Assembly (NCBI GenBank): GCA_030147755.1
Contig: JASBUW010000116.1
Span: 1-42,476 of the forward strand
Length of the DNA stretch: 42,476 nt
Direction of reading: 5' to 3'
Origin: Parachlamydiaceae bacterium
GTDB taxonomy: Bacteria; Chlamydiota; Chlamydiia; Chlamydiales; Parachlamydiaceae
A program made the translations under genes and the position numbers. The notes under the pieces were generated by a model. It did no database searches, was not told the origin of the DNA, and worked only from the letters and a program-made list of their open reading frames with translations. This document shows positions 7,692-15,864 of the stretch, one piece after another. The first letter of the stretch is position 1. Every line of letters starts with the position of its first letter.

Positions 7692-8654
7692 CTAGCTTGC
7701 TTCACAGGAACAGTGCAGTCTTTCTTCCAGCTGCTTAGAGGCTTTGGTGAAACTGCGGATTCCTTCCGCCAACTTTTCAACTGCCATCGCGTTATCATTG
7801 AACATCAAGCGAAATGTTTTTTCATCTAAATGTATTTGCTTGATATCTGCTTGTTTTGCCTTTTCCGGATCCAACTTGCGCGGAACATCTCCTTCTTCAT
7901 GACTCAACTCTTCTAAGAATTGAGGTCCAATTGTCAAGAGATCGCATCCCGCAAGCTCTAACACTTCTTCCTTGCTGCGGAAGCTGGCTCCCATCACTTG
8001 TGTTTTATATCCAAACTTTTTGAAGTAATCGTAAATCTGCTTCACAGATAGGACTCCGGGGTCTTCTGCTGCAGGAAAATCCCTCTTTTCATGCGCTTTA
8101 TACCAATCGAGAATACGTCCCACAAAAGGCGAAATTAAGGTGGCATTCGACTCTGCACAGTGAATCGCTTGCGGTAAACTAAAGAGAAGCGTCATATTGC
8201 AATGAATACCCATTTTCTCCAGTTCCTTAGCCGCCAATCCTCCTTCCCAGGTCGATGCTAATTTAATGAGAATACGCTCACGGCTAAATCCGCGGTCTTC
8301 ATACATTTTAATCAAGGTTTGGGCTTTGTGGATGCTACCCTCTACATCAAAAGAGAGACGCGCATCTACCTCTGTCGACACACGGCCTGGAACGATTTTT
8401 AAGATCTCAACGCCAAAATTCACAAAAAGTTGGTCAATTAATAAACAGGCTTTTTCATGCGAAGAAGTTCCATATTTTTGTGAATGCTCGACAGCATCAT
8501 CTACCAAATGGCGATAAGCAGGATTATCAATCGCTGCTAAAATGAGCGAGGGATTAGTCGTTGCATCTTGAGGACGATATTTTTTTATCGACTCTATATC
8601 GCCTGTATCTGCCACAATTGTGGTCATTTGTCTCAATTTTTCAAGTTTACTCAT
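7692..8654 (-). CDS. tal: Transaldolase
   Basis: Transaldolase (EC 2.2.1.2) moves a three-carbon unit between sugar phosphates in the non-oxidative pentose phosphate pathway and acts in the cytoplasm. The 320-residue length fits the TalA/TalB type. The N-terminal DATTNPSLI (near residue 30), TEVDARLSF (residue 94) and the Schiff-base lysine K131 in ILIKLASTWEG are all present. GPQFLEEL near residue 243 is also typical. The end of the gene abuts the CTCTGTG repeat. Chlamydia species carry tal a few genes from the V-ATPase operon, and the same loose linkage is seen here, though small-protein genes fill the gap. The ATG at 8654 is the natural start for the family. Function is very secure. Confidence 0.97.
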   Translation of the reverse strand: MSKLEKLRQMTTIVADTGDIESIKKYRPQDATTNPSLILAAIDNPAYRHLVDDAVEHSQKYGTSSHEKACLLIDQLFVNFGVEILKIVPGRVSTEVDARLSFDVEGSIHKAQTLIKMYEDRGFSRERILIKLASTWEGGLAAKELEKMGIHCNMTLLFSLPQAIHCAESNATLISPFVGRILDWYKAHEKRDFPAAEDPGVLSVKQIYDYFKKFGYKTQVMGASFRSKEEVLELAGCDLLTIGPQFLEELSHEEGDVPRKLDPEKAKQADIKQIHLDEKTFRLMFNDNAMAVEKLAEGIRSFTKASKQLEERLHCSCEAS

Positions 8655-8740
8655 ACTATAAACTCCTGTTCGAATAAAAGGTTAGAAAACCAGAGTCTAG
8701 GGATTGGTTGTTCTTTTTGCCAGGAATAAATCTTCATTTT

Positions 8741-9130
8741 TTAAAAAGTTTTGGAATAACTCTCTAAAGAAGGAAGATCCATGGTAGGTTCAATACGAAA
8801 AGTAATCGTTAAAGGGCGATCCCCAATCATTAAATCCAAAGTCGAGTTTAAACGCGTTAAAAGTAGCTTATAAGGAACTTTAATCTCTCGGTCTCCTATA
8901 TAAATACCCACAGACGTGTTTGACAAGATTTCTTCCGATAAATGAATTTGCTGACATAAACTCTCAAATTTGCGCAACTGACGCTTTAGCGTTTCTTCGC
9001 TAAAATCATAGACCAATCCACAATGAGGACAAGCTACTCCTTCTTCTCTTTTTTCCAGCTCGAAAACAGAAAATTGTATAGGTCCCTGACACTGATGGCA
9101 ATAAAATTGAAGAAGATGGCCTTTTTGCAT
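8741..9130 (-). CDS. Small zinc-ribbon protein, unknown function
   Basis: This 129-residue protein is not recognised beyond its zinc ribbon. Two CxxC pairs are visible, C11-H-Q-C14 and C34-P-H-C37, which would bind one zinc ion. The C-terminal half (residues 70-125) looks like a beta-rich domain (GIYIGDREIKVPYKLLLTR). There is no export signal. It lies 86 bp upstream of tal on the same strand, so co-transcription is possible. It could be a conserved chlamydial housekeeping or nucleic-acid-binding protein; the sequence does not decide. Confidence 0.8.
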   Translation of the reverse strand: MQKGHLLQFYCHQCQGPIQFSVFELEKREEGVACPHCGLVYDFSEETLKRQLRKFESLCQQIHLSEEILSNTSVGIYIGDREIKVPYKLLLTRLNSTLDLMIGDRPLTITFRIEPTMDLPSLESYSKTF

Positions 9131-9403
9131 AAAAGAAAACCTAATCCTTTTAAATAAAATAAGTTAAATACATATATCCTCTATTACTATCATAACAGGT
9201 TATTCACTCAGTCGCAATAGCTTTTTAAAATATGTAACTCATTTAATATGAGCTACTAATTAAATCTTTCTGTTTTAAATTATTGGTTTTAAACAAGTTG
9301 GAGATGAGTTTTTATATTTTTTTCAAATATTTTATATAAAACATGAATTTTGTTAAAATAAAATTAGAATAGGAAAAGAGAGTTAATCTCCAGAGGAGTG
9401 CCT

Positions 9404-11290
9404 ATGAGTTGGCGACCCATTGATTTTCAGGGGATTGTTAATTTAGATCGTAAGATCACGGAACAGTTAGAGCGCTATCTACAGGAAAAAGAGACTCGTT
9501 TAGCCCATCAAATTCTCAACATGCTGCCGTCTGAACTTAATGAAATGGAAGCTTTCACACCGAGTTTGCCGTCCACGGGTGGAACGATTAAGTTATCAGA
9601 AGCTGTAGAAATCTTTAGCAAGAAGGTGCGTCATATTCTTAAGAATATGCCCGCTCAGCTGACACCTGCAGAAGGAAAGCGTGTTGCGAAAGGGATGAAT
9701 CAGGTGTTGTGGGATTATGTAGAAGTTTTAGAAGGTAGTGTCACTGAACTTTTTCAACAAACCAAGCAAGTGCCTATTGATCGTTGGCATGTTTCTATTT
9801 CACATGTTGTGCAAGCCATTAAGGATATATTGATTCATCGTATGGATGATTTAATATGGGCAGTTCGGCGTTTAGAGAAGCCTGTTAAGGACTTTTGTCA
9901 AAAATGCCAGGGAAAAAAGAAAACGTGGCAGGAATGGAAAGAAACCTGGCGCGGATGGTTGGATCCTGATTTGTTGCGTAATTTGCAAAAAAGCGAATCC
10001 TTTTTGAAAACACGTTATGAGGAATTTAATCAACGTTATCATGAATATATGCAATTGAGTACCAAGGTAGAAGATAAACTGCATGAGATGAAGAATTATC
10101 CTATCTTAGCTCTTTTAGATGTCTATGATCAAAATCTCTATGTCGATGTTTTTCGCTTACTAAAATTGTTAGAAATGAATCGGCATCCTAAGAAAGAGGT
10201 GGCGCTGGAAACAGCACGTGCGCTCAAGAATCTAACGAGTGTAGATAGTGTGATCAAGCTTTTTCGCCATTATTATCGCGAAATTAAGTATGCCTTCTTC
10301 AATAGCAGTTTAGAGTGGAAATCGTTGAATCATCAAGAGGAAAATTTTCAAGAAGCCTTGGATAAACTCAAAGGAAAAATACAAGACTATCAGCATGAAT
10401 TACAGCAATTGAAGCATACGATGAGTCGTTATCGTTTGTTTATGCTTAAAAATGATGCGAATCCTTACATACGTTCGCGTTGGGGCTTCACAGAATGGAT
10501 TGTGGGTCCGGAGCCTGCCAAGGCGCATAAATTACTTAATTTAGTTTATTCGGCAGAAGAATGGGATGAGCATTTTAATCAATTCTTAGAATCCTTAGCG
10601 AGAGATCCTATTGATCAGCAACATCGCGAATATGTTGCACGACAAGAAATTGACAAGTTATTACATGAAATGGGACAGCCTTTGATTTCGCATTCTATGA
10701 TGCGTAGTCGCGTCGAACAGCTTTTAGATCAGCTGAAAGCCTGTGATGAAGTCGGAAGTCCTCATATGTCTACTATTCATTATGTAGAAGATTCCTTGGC
10801 GAAAGCCATGCGTGAGGACTGGAAATATCATGTGCTGCATGAATTTCCCTTATTCCATCAAATTTATCGCTTGCATCAAGGGTTATCTGATTATCGGGAA
10901 GATCCCGCTCATGCTTTTCGTTTAGATCGCTTTAACCACTTATTTGATCAGATTGAAGAATGGGTAGACAAAGAAGATACGTATGCACATGTGCATGAAA
11001 TTGAGTTAGATATGAATGATATGAAAACGTATTTGCAAGACTTTCTGGCTAGTCTACAACGTACTGTGAAGGATAAATCACAAGATCCCTTCTTGGATGA
11101 AACGATTCAAAAATTTCGTCAACAATTGTTAGAATATCGTTATTTATTTGGTCAGTTTATCTTTACGTTGTTAACGAAAAATCAAGAAGGGCAACAATTG
11201 CGTCAGCAATTTCTTTTTGTCGATCAGTACTTTGAATCTATAGAAAACTTACTTTATGAATTGAAATTGAGTTGGGAAGGAAAACGTTGA
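9404..11290 (+). CDS. Large all-helical cytoplasmic protein, unknown function
   Basis: This protein of about 629 residues is not recognised. It is rich in Leu, Glu, Lys, His and Trp, and nearly the whole length looks helical, with coiled-coil stretches around residues 325-360 and 520-570. No signal peptide or membrane helix is present. The ATG at 9404 is chosen over an in-frame GTG at 9398 because AGAGGAG overlaps that GTG and stands 5 nt before the ATG. It is transcribed alone, divergent from the zinc-ribbon gene, and ends 7 nt before a strong terminator hairpin. The 267-bp upstream region is very AT-rich, with no single convincing promoter. It may be a structural or scaffold protein, but this is a guess from composition. 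Confidence 0.85.
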   Translation: MSWRPIDFQGIVNLDRKITEQLERYLQEKETRLAHQILNMLPSELNEMEAFTPSLPSTGGTIKLSEAVEIFSKKVRHILKNMPAQLTPAEGKRVAKGMNQVLWDYVEVLEGSVTELFQQTKQVPIDRWHVSISHVVQAIKDILIHRMDDLIWAVRRLEKPVKDFCQKCQGKKKTWQEWKETWRGWLDPDLLRNLQKSESFLKTRYEEFNQRYHEYMQLSTKVEDKLHEMKNYPILALLDVYDQNLYVDVFRLLKLLEMNRHPKKEVALETARALKNLTSVDSVIKLFRHYYREIKYAFFNSSLEWKSLNHQEENFQEALDKLKGKIQDYQHELQQLKHTMSRYRLFMLKNDANPYIRSRWGFTEWIVGPEPAKAHKLLNLVYSAEEWDEHFNQFLESLARDPIDQQHREYVARQEIDKLLHEMGQPLISHSMMRSRVEQLLDQLKACDEVGSPHMSTIHYVEDSLAKAMREDWKYHVLHEFPLFHQIYRLHQGLSDYREDPAHAFRLDRFNHLFDQIEEWVDKEDTYAHVHEIELDMNDMKTYLQDFLASLQRTVKDKSQDPFLDETIQKFRQQLLEYRYLFGQFIFTLLTKNQEGQQLRQQFLFVDQYFESIENLLYELKLSWEGKR

Positions 11291-11297
11291 AGAGAGA

Positions 11298-11325
11298 GTA
11301 AAAGGGCATTTACATGCCCTTTTAC
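11298..11325. terminator. Bidirectional hairpin terminator
   Basis: GTAAAAGGGCAT and ATGCCCTTTTAC form a perfect 12-bp stem with a 4-nt loop between two convergent genes. The A/T pairs at the base of the stem supply short U-runs in both directions. Confidence 0.8.
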
Positions 11326-11335
11326 TTAACGCTAA

Positions 11336-11614
11336 TTAATAGCTAAAGCTACTTGAACTACGGCTACCAAAGTGGCCTGTAGTTGTCGTATCAGTACTAC
11401 TATGGTGATGGTGATGGCGATTAGTTGTCGCGATGATGATAGCAGCGACAACGAGCGCACCGATTGGTAAAAGAGCTGACATATAAGAAGCTCTTCCACT
11501 GTCATAGTAAGCAGCGCTGCTGTCATCTACATACTCTGGTTCTTGTCCTTGAACTTGTCCAGCACATAAAGCCATAACTGTCGTTAGGGCTATTAAATTT
11601 CTCAAATTCTTCAT
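11336..11614 (-). CDS. Small secreted His/Ser-rich protein (paralogue 1)
   Basis: About 92 residues. It starts with a cleavable-looking signal peptide (MKNLRNLIALTTVMALCAG, with cleavage likely after QVQG or so). An acidic Tyr-containing stretch follows (EPEYVDDSSAAYYDSG), then one hydrophobic helix (LLPIGALVVAAIIIATT), five histidines in a row and a Ser/Thr-rich tail ending GSRSSSSFSY. The same plan is seen in the proteins at 11874-12230 and 12964-13275. The ATG at 11614 is preferred over upstream codons because AAAGGAA precedes it. The His cluster might bind metal. The protein probably sits in the inner membrane or envelope with the tail exposed. Function unknown. Confidence 0.75.
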   Translation of the reverse strand: MKNLRNLIALTTVMALCAGQVQGQEPEYVDDSSAAYYDSGRASYMSALLPIGALVVAAIIIATTNRHHHHHSSTDTTTTGHFGSRSSSSFSY

Positions 11615-11873
11615 ATTTAATTCCTTTTGATACGTGTCACGTTGAGGTCCATCTTTTCCCATAATTTTATCGTCATCATAGTAAGAAAAGAGACTCTAAA
11701 GCTTTACATCTCACTTATGGACTAAAAGCAAAATTTCTCGCAATAAATTTTTGATGTGAGACTTAAATTTTAATGCACATCTAAAATTTGGTGGAGAATA
11801 ATCCAGCTTTAAACCTGCTGTAAAGGCAGATTTAAATTTATGTATCCTATTTAATCACAAGCTTTTGAGGTGA

Positions 11874-12230
11874 TTAATAGCTATAATTACCGAAATTACT
11901 GACGCTTCCCAAACTTCCTAATCCATCATAGTTGCGGTAAGAAGAATAATAAGATCGACTTCCGTAGTGACCGCTTGTTCCGGAAGAAGAATGCGTTTTG
12001 GTGTGATGATTATCTGCTAATGCAAAGACAATGGCAGCGACTACAAAGGCTGTCAGAGGGATATAAACGGACCAATGAGCTGCACGTTGACTTTGTTGGT
12101 AGGCTGTGCCGTAGTTGTCATCTTGATTTTCATAGGAATAAGGAGAATAGTCTTCTTCTTGCGCTTGAATAGAAGTCGTGACAAGAGCAAAGAAAAGCGT
12201 TAATAAAGTCAATTTGCGTAATGTATGCAT
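11874..12230 (-). CDS. Small secreted His/Ser/Tyr-rich protein (paralogue 2)
   Basis: A 118-residue protein built like its neighbours: signal peptide (MHTLRKLTLLTLFFALVTTS, then IQAQ), an acidic Tyr/Gln-rich stretch, a hydrophobic helix (YIPLTAFVVAAIVFALA), then DNHHTKTHSSSG and a Ser/Tyr/Gly-rich tail (GHYGSRSYYSSYRNYDG) ending in NYSY. The GH(F/Y)GSRS phrase is shared with paralogue 1. The tail is probably disordered and could self-associate. It is followed by a 260-bp spacer before paralogue 1, so each may have its own promoter. Function unknown. Confidence 0.8.
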   Translation of the reverse strand: MHTLRKLTLLTLFFALVTTSIQAQEEDYSPYSYENQDDNYGTAYQQSQRAAHWSVYIPLTAFVVAAIVFALADNHHTKTHSSSGTSGHYGSRSYYSSYRNYDGLGSLGSVSNFGNYSY

Positions 12231-12274
12231 AGTGTATCCTCCGCTTGTGGTTGCTAGTGAATATAACTCAAATT

Positions 12275-12355
12275 CTCCTTTCTCTGCGCTCTCTGTGTAC
12301 TCTGTGGTAATTCATAAAATAACCACAGAGCACACAGAGAGCACAGAGAAAGGAG
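12275..12355. repeat. CTCTGTG inverted repeat, copy 2
   Basis: Arms 12275-12308 and 12322-12355 are complementary at 32 of 34 positions around a 13-nt AT-rich loop. It lies between two minus-strand genes and may act as a terminator or RNA-stability hairpin. Confidence 0.8.
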
Positions 12356-12430
12356 ATGTCATCAATCTCAAGTTTCAAGAGACTAATTTTTCCTTATGGA
12401 GGAAAGCGTTAAATTTAAGCAACTTTTTTA

Positions 12431-12952
12431 TCAAAGCTGATCTTCGCAAGGAACGTCTTCTTCGATATCAAGAGCTAAAAGGCGTGAATAAACAGCTTCA
12501 AAATGAGTGGGAATCACTGATAAGTTGACTCTGCCAATTTTAATCGTAAAAGAGCGATCGTCTAAAAGAGCTTGAATGAGAACATCTGCGCAGTCGCCCG
12601 GTAAAAGTAAGCGTTGTCCGCCACTCAATAAATAGGGATAAACAATCCACGGTTCTTGATCTTCGAATAAGATTTCGATGCGTGTACGATTAGGATCATC
12701 AGGAGAAGGAGCTGCTTGTAAAAAAAGCACATTGAGATAACAACGAATACCTGAACGATTGCGTGTGATTTCAAGTCCAAGATAAGAGCAATCAGAATCA
12801 GGATTTAAAGTTAAGCGTCCTGCATTAAAACAAGGGGTTTTGGTGAGAATTTCTTGTATTTCCCACTGACGACAGGATGAAAAAGAACAGGCTGATAAAC
12901 AACATAAACAAAGAGCAAAAAATGCCCTTTGTATGGAGAATTGCATAGTCAA
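12431..12952 (-). CDS. Putative lipoprotein
   Basis: This 173-residue protein begins with a short basic-hydrophobic leader and a lipobox, LSAC, with the lipid-carrying cysteine near residue 22. The mature part is beta-rich, with several cysteines and no family that I recognise. A TTG start at 12952 is favoured: GGAG stands 5 nt before it, whereas the ATG at 12946 would be 11 nt away. Its ribosome site overlaps the stop codon of the upstream small secreted protein gene, with only 11 nt between the genes, so the two are almost certainly co-transcribed and translationally linked. Confidence 0.8.
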   Translation of the reverse strand: MTMQFSIQRAFFALCLCCLSACSFSSCRQWEIQEILTKTPCFNAGRLTLNPDSDCSYLGLEITRNRSGIRCYLNVLFLQAAPSPDDPNRTRIEILFEDQEPWIVYPYLLSGGQRLLLPGDCADVLIQALLDDRSFTIKIGRVNLSVIPTHFEAVYSRLLALDIEEDVPCEDQL

Positions 12953-12963
12953 AGAAGCTCCTT

Positions 12964-13275
12964 CTAATAGCCATAGGAGTAGTCGCTATAACCACCAGAA
13001 TAACCACCGGAATAAGTACCATAATGGGCAGAAGAGCCATAATGGCTAGAAGAGCCGTGATCATGAGAATTTTGCACTGCAATGGCGATAATACCTACAA
13101 TGGCAACTGTAGCTAAAGCAATGGCTGGAGCTAAGTTTGTAGCAGCGCGGGCCTCATCGTAAGCATATCCGCCTGTATCTGTGACATAAGTAATAGCTTC
13201 TAGTTTATGTGTAGAAGAGCTTATGCAAAAAGCTAAAATAAGAATTAAAGTTGTCATTTTCCTATAAACGGACAT
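12964..13275 (-). CDS. Small secreted Gly/Ser/Tyr-rich protein (paralogue 3)
   Basis: About 103 residues. It has a hydrophobic leader (TTLILILAFCISSSTHKLEA), a Tyr/Asp-containing stretch, a hydrophobic helix (LAPAIALATVAIVGIIAIAV), then NSHDHGSSSHYGSSAHYG and repeated GGYSGGYSDYS, ending YGY. This is the same plan as the two paralogues at 11336 and 11874, with an aromatic C-terminus. ATG 13275 is chosen because AAGGAGG lies 7 nt upstream; a longer reading to 13293 has no such site. It is the first gene of a pair with the lipoprotein. The Gly-Tyr repeats suggest a flexible, self-associating surface tail. Function unknown. Confidence 0.75.
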   Translation of the reverse strand: MSVYRKMTTLILILAFCISSSTHKLEAITYVTDTGGYAYDEARAATNLAPAIALATVAIVGIIAIAVQNSHDHGSSSHYGSSAHYGTYSGGYSGGYSDYSYGY

Positions 13276-13324
13276 GCTGATCCTCCTTCGCATTGAGAAG
13301 CGTTCATTTAGTGTTATTCTTTTC

Positions 13325-14167
13325 TTAAGGGTTCATATTTAACAATTGATCTTCCATTTTCTGTATGACAAGCGACTGCCATTCAGGTCCTTGATTATTA
13401 TATTTCTGATCAATCATCTCGGTAAAAGGTTTCCATACCGTATTTTGAAATTGCTCGCTATGAAAAATATTCTGTTTTATTTCTGCTAGAGCAAGATCCG
13501 GGCTTTCTTGTTGTTTTTCAGCGAGCATCGTTTGCCATTGGCTTTGAACTTTATCTGCAGCAGCTTTTATTTGCTTGCGCTGATCTTGATCGATGATGGC
13601 TTCAAAAACGTCTTTTGCTACTCTTAAAGAGCGCATAGCAGCAAAAAAATCTTTATAAAACAAGGAAAATTCATCTTTAAGAGCTGAAGCTGTCAAAATA
13701 TAAATGTTTTGATTCTTCAATAAAATCACTTGCATCAGACGCATGGTTCCCCATTGCGTTTTTGTATCGACTTGCGACAAACTGGCATTGCCGGCTTCTG
13801 TGCGAATAGTCCCTAAGTCTTTCCATTCGTCACCTTTGGCGGCATTCATATTCTTAACAGTTCTAAGATATTGTTTAAGAGAGCCTTTATAAGGTTCCAT
13901 GCTAAGATTCATAGAAGGCGGCAGGTGTGAAGGTCCTTTTCCCACAACCATGACTTTGACATGCGGAAGATTGAAAGATGAAGTGTCCGCTAAATGCCAT
14001 CCAGAAGGTGGTGTAAAAAGGATAACTTCTTCTTCTTGGCTTTTTTGTGCAGAGGCTTTTGTTTGATCCTTCAAAAGAGGACTAAAAGTTTGCGCGTGAA
14101 GCGGCGTTAATAGGCAAAATCCACCAAATAGGAAAACATGAAAAAGCTTACGCATGATGTTTGACAT
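13325..14167 (-). CDS. Exported conserved protein, unknown function
   Basis: A 280-residue protein with a signal peptide (MRKLFHVFLFGGFCLLTP, ending LHAQ). Residues 50-185 (FTPPSGWHLAD, MNLSMEPYKG, YILTASALKDEF) resemble the PsbP/DUF1795-like fold found in exported stress and uptake proteins. This match is by eye and weak. The C-terminal 90 residues are helical and charged. It is probably periplasmic. Two ATGs (14167 and 14155) could start it; the second gives a more usual signal peptide. In C. trachomatis an unknown gene lies between the ATPase operon and tal, and this one is in a comparable position, but I cannot show that they are related. Confidence 0.75.
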   Translation of the reverse strand: MSNIMRKLFHVFLFGGFCLLTPLHAQTFSPLLKDQTKASAQKSQEEEVILFTPPSGWHLADTSSFNLPHVKVMVVGKGPSHLPPSMNLSMEPYKGSLKQYLRTVKNMNAAKGDEWKDLGTIRTEAGNASLSQVDTKTQWGTMRLMQVILLKNQNIYILTASALKDEFSLFYKDFFAAMRSLRVAKDVFEAIIDQDQRKQIKAAADKVQSQWQTMLAEKQQESPDLALAEIKQNIFHSEQFQNTVWKPFTEMIDQKYNNQGPEWQSLVIQKMEDQLLNMNP

Positions 14168-14303
14168 CCTTGTATTAAAATGGAGATGTTTTAAGAATAT
14201 AAGGAGAAGTTCTTAAGATGGGAAGCAATTTTTGAGGTCATTGGTATATAACGTCAATTTTGTGAGCTTTTAACATGTTTTAAAATTGCATTCTTTATGA
14301 AAG

Positions 14304-14311
14304 CTAATGAG
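14304..14311. repeat. Target-site duplication, left of element B
   Basis: CTAATGAG stands directly before element B and is repeated exactly at 14599-14606. Confidence 0.75.
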
Positions 14312-14598
14312 GTATAGGTTCACTGTGTACATAGACTGTTTGCCATTTGTGCGGTAGCACTCTAACTGCATTAGCCCAGACCGAGCGCGTTTAGCGCTCG
14401 GTCTGGGATTTAACGCACAATATATTGCACTGCGGTTAGCAGTGCTACACGGCCTCTGAATAGTTGCACTGCTAACCGCAGTGCTCATGAAATGGCTTTT
14501 TTCCCAGAACGAGCGTTAAACGCGCTCGGTCTGGGCTAATGCAGTGATAGTGCTACCGCACAAATGGCAAACAGTCTATTTACATAGTGAACTTATAC
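14312..14598. mobile_element. Nested-palindrome MITE-like element, copy B
   Basis: A 287-bp copy of the palindromic element, with ends GTATAGGTTCAC and GTGAACTTATAC. The left arm contains a perfect 14-bp stem (CCCAGACCGAGCGC / GCGCTCGGTCTGGG). The unique central part, from ATTTAACGCACAATATATTG to CATGAAATGGC, is in the opposite orientation to copies A and C. The element is flanked by CTAATGAG direct repeats; the right repeat contains the stop codon of the downstream-lying 120-residue gene, so the insertion occurred exactly at a gene end. Confidence 0.85.
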
Positions 14599-14606
14599 CT
14601 AATGAG
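14599..14606. repeat. Target-site duplication, right of element B
   Basis: This is the second exact copy of CTAATGAG. On the minus strand it contains the stop codon of the 120-residue membrane protein. Confidence 0.75.
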
Positions 14607-14961
14607 CTTTTTGCTCAGCCTCTCGGATTTCTTGCAAGGCGCAGACTTTTCCATAATAATTGTAGAGCGAGGCCCCTACTAAAAGGCAGGCGCCCAATTC
14701 AGCAATGATTTCAAAGTAATATAAAGTAATAATTGCGATTCCGCTCATGATTTGGTTTGTAAAAATATAAGCGGCTAGTTTGTCTGATTCTCTTCTGTTT
14801 TGTTGAGCGATGAGGTAAAAGATAGTATCTACTAAATCTGCAATAACAACAATTAATCCTGTATGTAAGCTTGAGACCTGAGCTACGTTCGCATAAACAT
14901 AAGATCCCCCAGCCATAAAAATCGTCCCAATGATAGCTTGAGGTATGCTTTCGACTTCCAT
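14599..14961 (-). CDS. Small multi-pass membrane protein, unknown function
   Basis: A 120-residue protein with about four hydrophobic segments (IIGTIFMAGGSYVYANV, TGLIVVIADLVDTIFYLIA, IFTNQIMSGIAIITLYYF, ELGACLLVGASLYNYY) and a charged C-terminus (REAEQKAH). No family recognised. Its TAG stop lies inside the 8-bp duplication created at the edge of element B, so its last codons may have survived the insertion by chance or been set by it. It is divergent from the V-ATPase operon, and its promoter must lie in 14962-15232. Confidence 0.7.
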   Translation of the reverse strand: MEVESIPQAIIGTIFMAGGSYVYANVAQVSSLHTGLIVVIADLVDTIFYLIAQQNRRESDKLAAYIFTNQIMSGIAIITLYYFEIIAELGACLLVGASLYNYYGKVCALQEIREAEQKAH

Positions 14962-15150
14962 AAGACTCCTTAATCTATTATAACATGTTTTGTTTTATTA
15001 AAAGTTTATTTAAGAATAGGTTAATTGTAAAGGGTTTTGTTTATTATTTCAATCTTTAATTTTAGGGAAATTAGAATAAAATAAAACATTTCACTAGAAA
15101 TTTGAGAACACGCCCTAAGCAGTTTTAAAATTTAATCATGACAATAAGGC

Positions 15151-15179
15151 TTGAAATTACTTTTTTTCTCACATATAAT
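15151..15179 (+). promoter_or_regulatory. Promoter of the V-ATPase operon
   Basis: TTGAAA (15151-15156) and a perfect TATAAT (15174-15179) are separated by 17 nt. Transcription would begin near 15186, giving a leader of about 47 nt before atpE. Confidence 0.8.
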
Positions 15180-15232
15180 CCCATCTATTAACACGTATCC
15201 ATTTTCAATAACCCTTTCCTGAGTAAAGTCCC

Positions 15233-15856
15233 ATGAGATCATTGGAAAAAGGTCAAGATAAAATTCAAAAAATTTGCGATAAGTTGCGTCACGAGACGTT
15301 AGAGCCTGCTAAACAAGAAGCGCAGCAAATTTTAAATGCCGCACGTGAAAGAGCCGAAGAAATTAAGGGCGAAGCCGAGCGCCATGCGGAGCAGCTTTTA
15401 AAACAAGCACGTATGCAAATTGAGCAAGAGCGCAATGTTTTTCATTCTGCTCTCCAACAAGCTGCCAAGCAGACGATAGAAGGGTTGCGGCAAGAAATTG
15501 AGCACAAACTCTTTAACGAGGATTTACAAGTGCTGCTCGATAAGCAATTAGGGGATCCGCAAACAATTGCGAATCTCATTAATGGTGTAGTGAAAGCCAT
15601 TGAAAAAGAAGGTTTAACTACCGATGTGTCCGCAGTGATTCCCAAGATGGTATCGGTTGACGATGTCAATGCGCTCTTGTTGGATAATGTGCGTAAACGT
15701 TTGAAAGGAAAAACATTAGAAGTAGGACCTTTTGCAGGTGGCGCGCAAGTGAAGATACATGGTAAAAGGATGACCCTCGATTTAAGCGATCAGGCAATCA
15801 AAGAGCTATTGGCCAACTACATGCGTAAAGATTTCCGTAAAATGATTTTTGGTTAA
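15233..15856 (+). CDS. atpE: V-type ATP synthase subunit E
   Basis: Subunit E forms the peripheral stalk of the V-type ATPase, linking the catalytic head to the membrane part. The 207 residues show the expected plan: an N-terminal long charged helix (residues 1-95, repeated AEEIKGEAERHAEQ-like phrases) and a C-terminal globular domain. It is the first gene of the operon, 8 nt before the next gene. There is no strong ribosome site before the ATG at 15233. Identification rests on the helix plan and on the order of the following, clearly recognised genes, which matches the chlamydial operon. Confidence 0.9.
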   Translation: MRSLEKGQDKIQKICDKLRHETLEPAKQEAQQILNAARERAEEIKGEAERHAEQLLKQARMQIEQERNVFHSALQQAAKQTIEGLRQEIEHKLFNEDLQVLLDKQLGDPQTIANLINGVVKAIEKEGLTTDVSAVIPKMVSVDDVNALLLDNVRKRLKGKTLEVGPFAGGAQVKIHGKRMTLDLSDQAIKELLANYMRKDFRKMIFG

Positions 15857-15864
15857 GAGGGCGG

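Noticed and set aside
14270-14488. Reading frame on the minus strand running through element B
   Set aside because: It arises from the palindromic arm (a similar frame starts in copy C) and has no ribosome site or family match; treated as non-coding.
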